A stretch of DNA of 10,081 nt from DASVEE01 sp036399695 (GTDB lineage Bacteria; Acidobacteriota; Thermoanaerobaculia; Gp7-AA8), in assembly GCA_036399695.1 (NCBI GenBank), contig DASWMP010000001.1, positions 1-10,081 of the forward strand, written 5' to 3'. Position 1 is the first letter of the stretch; each line of letters opens with the position of its first letter. This document shows, one piece after another, positions 1 through 5,076 of this stretch. The position numbers and the translations under genes are program-made. Under the pieces are notes generated by a model, which was not told the DNA's origin, did not search any database, and saw only the letters and a program-made list of their open reading frames with translations.

Positions 1-50
1 AGATTCCGCCGAATATCGGGCACCCGCGGGCACGCTGGCATTCAATGTGG

Positions 51-81
51 GACAGACACTCTTGTCTGTCTGCGCCCGCAG
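51..81. repeat. Two adjacent short hairpins in non-coding DNA
   Basis: GACAGACA (51-58) and TGTCTGTC (63-70) are perfect 8-bp inverted repeats around a CTCT loop. They are followed at once by CTGCG-CC-CGCAG (70-81). This could be the end of an upstream transcript, but no T-run follows, so a rho-independent terminator is not supported. I see no gene in positions 1-147. Confidence 0.5.
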
Positions 82-147
82 GCGCCGGTTTCTAATCAGG
101 CCATCAGAGTGTGTGCGCTCCGTTTTGAGACACCCTCCGTCCGCAAC

Positions 148-610
148 GCACTCCGAGATCACTCCGCGTCACTCGCGAGTTACCGATCGTCATCCGCGAG
201 GTACGCGGCGTCACTCGGGGGGCACCGCGCGTCACTCGGGAGTTACGCGCCGTCATCGGCGAGGGTGCAGCGCTGCTAAAGGGATTACCGCGGGTGCTTC
301 GGGGACGTCGGAAATTTGTTCGGGCGTTACCGGCGGTGGTTCCGGGACCAACATTTTTCATCCCGTCGTTACCGAAGGTCATCCGTGAGTGATGGTGGTG
401 TTCTGATTTAGAACAGCAGCGTCCTGATTCAGAACGCTCGTGTTCTGATTTAGAACACTCGGGTGATCCGCGAGTGAACATTTGTGCTTCGCGGGTGAGC
501 GCCGGTCATCCGCGAGTGATCAATTGTGCTTCGCGAGTGAAAATTTGTCGTCCGCGGATGATCGTTTTTGCTTCGCGAGTGATCGCCGGCAACTCGCGGA
601 TGACGGTTGG
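148..610. repeat. Degenerate 21-bp tandem repeat array with dyad cores
   Basis: About 22 units start at 148, 169, 190 and so on every 21 bp to 590, with a single 22-bp step between 442 and 464. The best units approach the perfect 14-bp palindrome TCACTCGCGAGTGA followed by a 7-bp variable spacer. Examples are TCACTCGCGAGT at 169, TCATCCGCGAGTGA at 506 and TGCTTCGCGAGTGA at 527 and 569. Units 274-378 are the most decayed. Because 21 is a multiple of three, several frames on both strands stay open and spell heptad-like peptides rich in HSR and HPR. I read these as translation artefacts, since they lack start signals and protein-like composition. Seen directly: the period and the dyads. Inferred: a 21-bp step places each dyad on the same DNA face, as in an array of protein-binding sites. 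It is not a CRISPR array, because unit and spacer lengths are too short. Confidence 0.85.
400..463. repeat. Triplet of a distinct GTTCT...AGAAC dyad inside the array
   Basis: Three consecutive units keep the 21-bp register but have a different core: GTTCTGATTTAGAAC at 400, GTCCTGATTCAGAAC at 421 and GTTCTGATTTAGAAC at 442. The outer two 15-mers are identical, and 6-7 bp spacers separate them. Each core is an odd-length dyad with arms GTTCT/AGAAC. The AT-richer core stands out from the GC-rich units on both sides, which suggests either a separate amplification or a different binding specificity. Confidence 0.75.
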
Positions 611-633
611 TTACGCCTGCGCTAGAGAGGAAC

Positions 634-648
634 GTCCGATAATTGGAC
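634..648. promoter_or_regulatory. 15-bp dyad upstream of the hydrolase promoter
   Basis: GTCCGATAATTGGAC is a dyad with a single mismatched pair (G638/T644), centred at 641. The centre lies about 63 bp upstream of the predicted transcription start at 704. Its size and symmetry (15 bp, 4-bp outer arms, AT-rich centre) resemble the dyads at 400-456. It could be an operator or activator site; no regulator is visible in the window. Confidence 0.35.
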
Positions 649-691
649 GGAGTTGAAGGCATGCCACCGCGTCCGCAGCGGTCGAGATCCC

Positions 692-697
692 TACAAT
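692..697 (+). promoter_or_regulatory. -10 box TACAAT of a likely leaderless promoter
   Basis: TACAAT lies exactly 6 bp before the ATG at 704. If transcription starts at that A, the hexamer occupies -12 to -7, the canonical sigma-70-type -10 position. No Shine-Dalgarno sequence precedes the ATG, which agrees with a leaderless mRNA. I found no convincing -35 hexamer 16-18 bp upstream, so an activator binding the upstream dyads is possible. Confidence 0.5.
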
Positions 698-703
698 ACC
701 CAC

Positions 704-1555
704 ATGCTCGCACTCCTGTTCCTGCTGCTGACCGCCGATCCGCGAGTAGAGATCGTCTCGGCGAACGACACGACCGTCGTCTACCGCGAGCGCCTCCCGC
801 CGCAGGCGGTGAAGGACCCGGCTACCGGCACCACGAAGCTCGAACCAACCGGCACGGCCACACGCACCGTCCAGCGCAAGCCGCGCGATCCGAACGTCGT
901 CTCGGTGCTGTTCCTCGGCAACAGCCTCACGTACTTTAACGAGACGCCGCGCATGACCACGCTCCTCGGGGCGAAGGAAACGCGCCCGTTGCGCACCGGC
1001 TCCGTGACGATCAGCGGTGCCACGCTGGAGCAGCTCTGGACCGAGTCGCCGGCGCCGGCGAAACTGTGGCAGGAGCATTGGGACTACGTGGTCGTACAGG
1101 AGCAAAGCTCCACGCACCGCAACGTCCCGCGGTTCGAAAAGTACCTGCAGATCTTCGCCGACGAAGCGCGCCGCAGCGGCGCCACGCCGCTCCTGTTCAT
1201 GTCGTGGACGGCGCCGGAGAAAGTGTTCCTCACAGCCGCGAAGAAGACCAACGTGCGCGTCGTGCCGATCGGTGTGGCCTGGCGCGCGCTGATCGCCAGC
1301 GGCGCGTTCAAGCGTCTCGACTGGGACGGCCTCCATCCGAATCTCTACGGCAGCTATCTGATCGCCTGCAGCGTCTACGCGACCGTGTACGGCAAGTCGC
1401 CGGTGGGTGTGAGGCACACGGTCCCGAAGACGCTCGCTGACGCGGACGAGGAGTACGACGCGGCGCTCGTGCAGCAGACGATCAGTCCCGAGCAGGCGTT
1501 GCAGATCCAGCGTGCGGCGTGGGCCGCGGTCCAGAAGTTTCTGCCGGCGCACTGA
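704..1555 (+). CDS. SGNH/GDSL-type hydrolase, probably exported
   Basis: A 283-aa protein that looks like an SGNH-fold esterase or acetyl-hydrolase (DUF4886-like pattern). Visible blocks are LGNSLT with candidate nucleophile Ser74, SGATLEQLW with candidate oxyanion Gly105, DYVVVQEQS where Gln132 takes the place of the usual block-III Asn, and DGLHPN with Asp208/His211 completing the triad. The N-terminus LALLFLLLTA followed by Asp resembles a short signal peptide but lacks a basic n-region, so export is probable rather than certain. Residues ~30-65 are a Thr/Pro-rich linker before the catalytic fold. I chose the start at 704 because of the TACAAT box 6 bp upstream and the hydrophobic N-terminus; a TTG at 653 would add 17 residues ahead of the signal-like segment. 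The substrate is unknown. The gene lies 38 bp upstream of the injection-system operon on the same strand, so co-transcription is possible, but no known eCIS component matches it. Confidence 0.8.
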   Translation: MLALLFLLLTADPRVEIVSANDTTVVYRERLPPQAVKDPATGTTKLEPTGTATRTVQRKPRDPNVVSVLFLGNSLTYFNETPRMTTLLGAKETRPLRTGSVTISGATLEQLWTESPAPAKLWQEHWDYVVVQEQSSTHRNVPRFEKYLQIFADEARRSGATPLLFMSWTAPEKVFLTAAKKTNVRVVPIGVAWRALIASGAFKRLDWDGLHPNLYGSYLIACSVYATVYGKSPVGVRHTVPKTLADADEEYDAALVQQTISPEQALQIQRAAWAAVQKFLPAH

Positions 1556-1581
1556 AACGAAAGCACGCGGTCCTGCACTAA

Positions 1582-1605
1582 CTGGTCGACACCATGATCG
1601 ACCAG
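1582..1605 (+). promoter_or_regulatory. Hairpin enclosing the cap-gene start codon
   Basis: CTGGTCGA (1582-1589) and TCGACCAG (1598-1605) are perfect 8-bp inverted repeats. The 8-nt loop between them contains the ATG at 1594-1596. There is no Shine-Dalgarno sequence before this ATG. In mRNA the start codon would sit in the loop of a stable stem. Alternatively, this is a DNA-level operator dyad. Confidence 0.5.
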
Positions 1606-2028
1606 ATGGATGAACGGCTACTCGCATGGGCGCGCAAGGTCGTGCCGGACGTCGCGGCGCAGATCGCACCGCCGCCGGATGACGAAGCGAATGCCGGCGT
1701 GCGCATCCATCTGCTGACGATCCAGCCGGTCAACGCCCCCCGGGGCGCACGCCGTCCACCGCTGGAGCTGACGCTCAGCTACCTCGTGACGACGTTCGCC
1801 GCCGACGCACGCGACGCGCACCGCTGGCTCGGCACGCTCGCTTTCGAGGCCATGTCGACGCCGGAGTGGCAGGTGGCGGACGAACCGCTGCCGGTCGACG
1901 TCTGGCGCGCCTTCGGTGTCCCGCCACGGCCGTCGTTCGTGGTGCGCATGCCCGTTCGTTTCGCCCGCGAGGAACACCTCGCGCCACCCGTCCGCAGCAC
2001 CGTTCTGCAACTGCAGCAGGAGGATTGA
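1594..2028 (+). CDS. Tail terminator/cap protein, Pvc16 (DUF4255)-like
   Basis: A 144-aa protein resembling the N-terminal region of Pvc16/Afp16-type proteins, which cap the distal end of the tube and sheath and set tail completion. The recognisable part is the central stretch in which a beta-strand (VRIHLLTIQPV) is followed by RRPPLELTLSYLVTTFA, then a helix (DAHRWLGTLAFEAM) ending near a Pro-rich turn. This matches the family pattern of R-x-PPLEL-x-L-x-YL-T and a following LG helix. It is shorter than many DUF4255 proteins and ends soon after the last beta-strand (TVLQLQQED). The ATG at 1594 has no Shine-Dalgarno; ATG 1606 (Met5) is an alternative start. The sheath gene follows after 3 bp. 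As first gene of the operon it precedes the sheath; in Afp and PVC its counterpart is the last structural gene. Confidence 0.75.
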   Translation: MIDQMDERLLAWARKVVPDVAAQIAPPPDDEANAGVRIHLLTIQPVNAPRGARRPPLELTLSYLVTTFAADARDAHRWLGTLAFEAMSTPEWQVADEPLPVDVWRAFGVPPRPSFVVRMPVRFAREEHLAPPVRSTVLQLQQED

Positions 2029-2031
2029 CGC

Positions 2032-3279
2032 ATGCCGAGTTATCTCACCCCCGGTGTCTACATCGAAGAGCTGAAGCTCGGGCCGCGCACCATCGAAGGA
2101 GTGGGCACGAGCACGGCCGGCTTCGTCGGAATCGCGCCGGATCCGAACGCTCACCTCAACGAGCCCTTCGCCGTGACGAACTGGTCGCAGTTCGTCCGCG
2201 AGTACGCGCCTCCCGGCTCTGCCAGCACGCCGCTGTCGCACGCGGTGTTCGGCTTTTTTCTGAACGGCGGGCAGCTCTGCTACGTCGTCAACGTCGGCGC
2301 CGACGGCTCGCTCACGGGCGACGCCAGCGGGCGTCAGGGCCTCGGTGCCCTCGAAGCCGTGGACGCTGTTTCGATCGTTGCCGCTCCCGGCTTCGCCGAC
2401 GCGGCGTCGTACGACGCGCTGCTCTCGCATTGCGAGCGGTTGAAGGATCGCGTGGCCATCCTCGACGCGCCGGCGGAGTTCGCGAATCTCGATCTCTTCA
2501 CCCGCGTCGCCAGCGCCGGCGTGACGGCCCCGAAGCGCCGCCGCGAAGGAGGCGACGCACCGCCGGCCGCCGATTCAGGCGCAGGCGCCGGCGCGCAAGC
2601 GCCCGGGCTGCGTCCGCGCGTCTCGGATGGCGGCTACGGCGCGTTCTACCTGCCGCACATCGTCGTGCAGGATCCGCTCGATGCGAAGCAGCGCGTGGCC
2701 GTCGCACCGTCGGGCCATCTGGCCGGCATCTACGCGCGCACCGATGCGGAGCGCGGCGTGCACAAGGCGCCGGCGAACGAAGTCATTCGCGGCGCGCTCG
2801 GCGTCACCTACGCGGTCACGCACGCCGAGCAGGGGCAGCTCAATCTCAACGGCGGAAACGTCATCCGCGCCTTCGACGACAGCGTCCGCGTCTGGGGCGC
2901 GCGCACGGTGGCCGGTCCGGGCAGCGAATGGAAGTACGTCAACGTGCGGCGGCTCTTCGCCTTCATCGAGGAGTCGATTCAGCGCAGCACGCGCTGGTGC
3001 GTGTTCGAGCCGAACGACGTGCCGCTCTGGAACTCCATCATCCGCGACGTCCGGGCGTTCCTCACGCTGCAGTGGCGGATGGGCGCGTTCGTGGGAGCCA
3101 CGGCGGACGAAGCGTTCTTCGTCAAGTGCGACCGCGAAACGAATCCGCCGGACGTCGTCGACGCCGGACAGGTCGTGACGGTCGTCGGCGTGGCGCCGGT
3201 GAAGCCCGCTGAATTCGTGATCTTCAGCATTGGACAGAGCGCCGGCGGCGCGGACGTCGAGGAGGGAAGCAATGGCTGA
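2032..3279 (+). CDS. Contractile tail sheath protein (Pvc2/Afp2-like)
   Basis: A 415-aa sheath subunit that polymerises around the inner tube and contracts to drive it into the target. The N-terminus has the hallmark YLTPGVYIEEL (residues 4-14), followed by GVGTSTAGFVGIAP. The conserved C-terminal assembly domain runs from about residue 200 to 405. Signatures include PSGHLAGIYARTDAERGVHKAPAN, YVNVRRLFAFIEESI, WCVFEPND, EAFFVKCDRETN and PAEFVIFSIGQ. A hydrophilic insert at about residues 168-198 (KRRREGG, then Ala/Gly/Pro-rich) separates the two halves and is probably a surface loop or linker. AGGAGG at 2018-2023 is an excellent ribosome site for the ATG at 2032. The stop codon overlaps the tube start by 8 bp. 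Only one sheath gene is visible, whereas Afp/PVC clusters carry three. Confidence 0.96.
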   Translation: MPSYLTPGVYIEELKLGPRTIEGVGTSTAGFVGIAPDPNAHLNEPFAVTNWSQFVREYAPPGSASTPLSHAVFGFFLNGGQLCYVVNVGADGSLTGDASGRQGLGALEAVDAVSIVAAPGFADAASYDALLSHCERLKDRVAILDAPAEFANLDLFTRVASAGVTAPKRRREGGDAPPAADSGAGAGAQAPGLRPRVSDGGYGAFYLPHIVVQDPLDAKQRVAVAPSGHLAGIYARTDAERGVHKAPANEVIRGALGVTYAVTHAEQGQLNLNGGNVIRAFDDSVRVWGARTVAGPGSEWKYVNVRRLFAFIEESIQRSTRWCVFEPNDVPLWNSIIRDVRAFLTLQWRMGAFVGATADEAFFVKCDRETNPPDVVDAGQVVTVVGVAPVKPAEFVIFSIGQSAGGADVEEGSNG

Positions 3280-3727
3280 AACACAGAGAGTCGATCCTTA
3301 CCGCGGATACAACTTCCGCGTGGAAATCGAGCGCCTCGGCGAAGCGGTCTTCAGCGAGTGCCGCGGCCTGGGTGCCACGATCGAAGCGATCCGCTACGCC
3401 GAAGGCCGCAGCCCGGTCGTGCACTGGGTGCCGGGCAAGGTCACGTACCACGAGGTGCACTGCCTCTACGGCCTCACGGCCGAGCCGAAGGTGTGGGAGT
3501 GGATGTACGAGGGGCTGGAGGGGAAGGTCACGCGCAAGAACGTGTCGATCATCCTTCTGGACGCCGCCGGTGTCGCCGAAGTGGTGCGCTGGGATCTCGA
3601 TGCCGCCTGGATCACGAAGTGGCGTGCCGCCGCGCTCGATGCTCTGGCGCAGGAGGTGGCGATCGAGTCCGTGACGTTCGTCTACGAGAAGCTCACGCGC
3701 AAGGTCTCCGCCGCCGGCAGCAAGTAG
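3272..3727 (+). CDS. Inner tail tube protein (gp19 family, Pvc1-like)
   Basis: A 151-aa tube subunit whose hexameric rings stack to form the channel inside the sheath. Family signatures are DPYRGYNFRVEIERLGEAVF at the N-terminus, FSECRGLGATIEAIRYAEG, the central HWVPGKVTYHEVHCLYGL, and the C-terminal strands WDLDAAWITKWRA and IESVTFVYEKLTRK. The length is normal for the gp19-like family (about 140-160 aa). I chose ATG 3272 because it follows GGAGGGAAG closely and yields the expected N-terminus; an in-frame upstream start at 3230 would add a peptide read only from the sheath gene's 3' end. The 8-bp overlap with the sheath gene suggests coupled translation, which fits the near-equal need for tube and sheath. 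Only one tube gene is present here, so any tube-initiator paralogue must lie elsewhere. Confidence 0.95.
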   Translation: MAETQRVDPYRGYNFRVEIERLGEAVFSECRGLGATIEAIRYAEGRSPVVHWVPGKVTYHEVHCLYGLTAEPKVWEWMYEGLEGKVTRKNVSIILLDAAGVAEVVRWDLDAAWITKWRAAALDALAQEVAIESVTFVYEKLTRKVSAAGSK

Positions 3728-3742
3728 GGAGAGGGGTGAGCC

Positions 3743-4363
3743 ATGTGGCGCATCAGGATGGTTTTGCGACGCGTGCTGCGAGCCGCGCTGCTGCGAATGG
3801 CAGCGCGGCTGGGAGACGCGGCGCCCGCGGGCGGCCCGCCGAAGCACTGGCTGGAGAAGGTGCGCAAGGCGTCTCCGCGGTTCGTGGAGTCGGGCGGGGC
3901 GCAGCCGCCGGCGGAGCAGCCCAGGCGGCCGCCCTCTCCGGTGGAGGTGGCGCAGCGGCGCGCAGTTAGCGCCGGTAAGGCCCGTGGGAGCAATGGGACC
4001 TATGAGACCAATAGGACCTATGAGACCAACAGGACCTATGGGAGTGCTGAATCCAAGGATTCCCAGGAGTCCCATGAGTCCCATCTGTCCCATCAGTCTC
4101 ATAGGTCCGATCGGCCTTTCCCCCCCGAGGCGTCTCCCGCACCCGATGCTCCGCGCAAACACCACTGGCCCGAGCTCAACGACCCGCCGTCCCCCACGCG
4201 CAAGCGTCACCACCCGGAGCTCGATGCGGATCTCGAGCTGCAGAACTGGCCCGATCTGCCCGACCTGCCGCCGGCCGCGATCGAGGCCATCCTCTCGCTC
4301 GACGATCTCGACCGCCTGCGGCTGCTCGATGAAGAACAGCGGGGCTCCGCATGGAACGAGTAG
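3743..4363 (+). CDS. Unrecognised operon protein with internal minisatellite
   Basis: I do not recognise this 206-aa protein. Residues 1-50 are Arg/Ala/Leu-rich and probably helical (MWRIRMVLRRVLRAALLRM, then HWLEKVRKASPRFVE). Residues 83-126 are low complexity (TYETNR repeats, then SHESHLSHQSHRS) and are encoded by an inverted 9-bp minisatellite. An imperfect duplication follows (PRKHHWPEL at 137-145 and TRKRHHPEL at 152-160), then an acidic tail (NWPDLPDLPPAAIEAILSLDDLDRLRLLDEEQ). GGGAGAGGGG provides a strong ribosome site for ATG 3743, and the end overlaps the next gene by 13 bp, so it is very probably translated. The slot between tube and LysM adaptor is that of Pvc6 (DUF5908) in PVC loci or of small tail-assembly proteins in related clusters, but I see no clear similarity. 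A chaperone-like or adaptor role is inference from position only. Confidence 0.65.
   Translation: MWRIRMVLRRVLRAALLRMAARLGDAAPAGGPPKHWLEKVRKASPRFVESGGAQPPAEQPRRPPSPVEVAQRRAVSAGKARGSNGTYETNRTYETNRTYGSAESKDSQESHESHLSHQSHRSDRPFPPEASPAPDAPRKHHWPELNDPPSPTRKRHHPELDADLELQNWPDLPDLPPAAIEAILSLDDLDRLRLLDEEQRGSAWNE
3995..4114. repeat. Inverted 9-bp minisatellite forming a long imperfect hairpin
   Basis: The left arm (3995-4048) is six 9-bp units of GGGACCTAT and GAGACCAAT type, giving an 18-bp superperiod with GGACCTATG at 3996, 4014 and 4032. The centre has the perfect short dyad GAATCC-AA-GGATTC (4049-4062). The right arm (4061-4114) is six 9-bp units of TCCCATNNG type. GGACCTATGAGAC (3996-4008 and 4014-4026) is the exact reverse complement of GTCTCATAGGTCC (4096-4108). 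Each arm is 54 bp. All units are multiples of three, so the host frame is kept open. It looks like an inserted or amplified palindromic element within a CDS. Confidence 0.85.
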
Positions 4364-5076
4364 CGTTTCTCGTCGAGCAGAGCGGCGTGCGCATCCCGTG
4401 CATGCTGAATCCGGAGAGTCTCGTGCTTCGCCGCTGGAGCGGTGTGCGCGCGCTGCGCAACGTCGGCGGCCTCACCGGCACGAAGGTGCTGAACGACGAT
4501 CCGCTGCTGCACACCGGCGGCGGCACGACGGAAGTGCTGGTCGACCTGCTGTTCGACGTTTCGCTCGTGCAGAACCCGTCGCCGAATCCGGTGCCGCTCA
4601 ACGACGTCCGCCTGCTCACGCAGCCGCTTTGGGCCCTGAGCGAGGACTCCGATCCGGCGCAGCCCGGCGCGGCGGTCGTCCGTTTCGTCTGGGGCAAGAC
4701 CTGGAACATCCGCGCGATCATCGCCGCCATCGCCGAACGGCTCGAATACTTCGACGGCGACGGCGCCCCCGGCCGCTCGTGGCTGCGCATGCGCATGCTG
4801 CGCATCGACGACGACGGAGCGGGGGAGCAGACGATCGCCCCGCAGGCCATTCCGGGCGCCGAGACGCAGGTGGTGGAGATCCCGCCGACACCTGACTCGA
4901 CGGCCGAAGAGGAGCCGCCGCAACGGCTCGACGAGGTGGCGTACCGCTTTTACGGCAACGCTGCGCTCTGGAAATCGCTCGCTGCCTTCAATTCGATCAT
5001 CGATCCGTTCAACGTGCCGGCCGGCTTCGCGCTGCGCCTGCCGCCGATCGCCGACCTGCAGCAGGAGCCGCGATGA
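4351..5076 (+). CDS. LysM-type tube/hub adaptor (Pvc7-like)
   Basis: A 241-aa protein that in eCIS and related tails joins the inner tube to the spike hub (Pvc7/Afp7, comparable with phage gp53 and LysM tail proteins). The N-terminal ~150 residues match the CIS tube-adaptor pattern: an opening strand (RVAFLVEQSGVRIPCMLNPESLVLRR), a TEVLVDLLFDVSLV strand, and a segment reading PPxVRFVWG-like (AAVVRFVWGKTWNIRAIIAAIAERLEYFDGDGAPGRSWLRMRML). A Pro/Glu-rich linker (about 175-190) leads to a C-terminal LysM-like module at about 192-236 (RLDEVAYRFYGNAALWKSLAAFN, then VPAGFALRLPP). The start ATG at 4351 lies inside the preceding gene (13-bp overlap) with only a weak purine-rich stretch before it, so translational coupling is likely. 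The end overlaps the spike gene by ATGA. Confidence 0.88.
   Translation: MERVAFLVEQSGVRIPCMLNPESLVLRRWSGVRALRNVGGLTGTKVLNDDPLLHTGGGTTEVLVDLLFDVSLVQNPSPNPVPLNDVRLLTQPLWALSEDSDPAQPGAAVVRFVWGKTWNIRAIIAAIAERLEYFDGDGAPGRSWLRMRMLRIDDDGAGEQTIAPQAIPGAETQVVEIPPTPDSTAEEEPPQRLDEVAYRFYGNAALWKSLAAFNSIIDPFNVPAGFALRLPPIADLQQEPR

Noticed and set aside
148..610. CRISPR array
   Set aside because: Units are 21 bp in total with a 14-15 bp dyad and 6-7 bp spacers. CRISPR repeats and spacers are each longer, the units here are too divergent, and no cas gene is present.
653..703. TTG start at 653 for the hydrolase
   Set aside because: It would place polar residues ahead of the signal-like segment and has no ribosome site. 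The -10 box lies inside this stretch and points to the ATG at 704.
47..713. Open frames on both strands across the 21-bp array, giving heptad peptides rich in HSR, HPR and RVT
   Set aside because: The frames stay open because 21 is a multiple of three. There is no ribosome site and no protein-like composition, and frames on both strands are equally open, so the DNA repeat explains them.
611..1669. Long minus-strand open frame opposite the hydrolase gene
   Set aside because: It is Arg-rich shadow coding typical of high-GC DNA. The + strand frame carries clear SGNH motifs and the promoter.
3224..4213. Minus-strand and alternate + frame peptides of GPIGPMG/MRPIGPM type, resembling collagen
   Set aside because: They are translations of the 9-bp minisatellite in other frames. 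The frame starting at 3743 has the ribosome site and the operon overlap.
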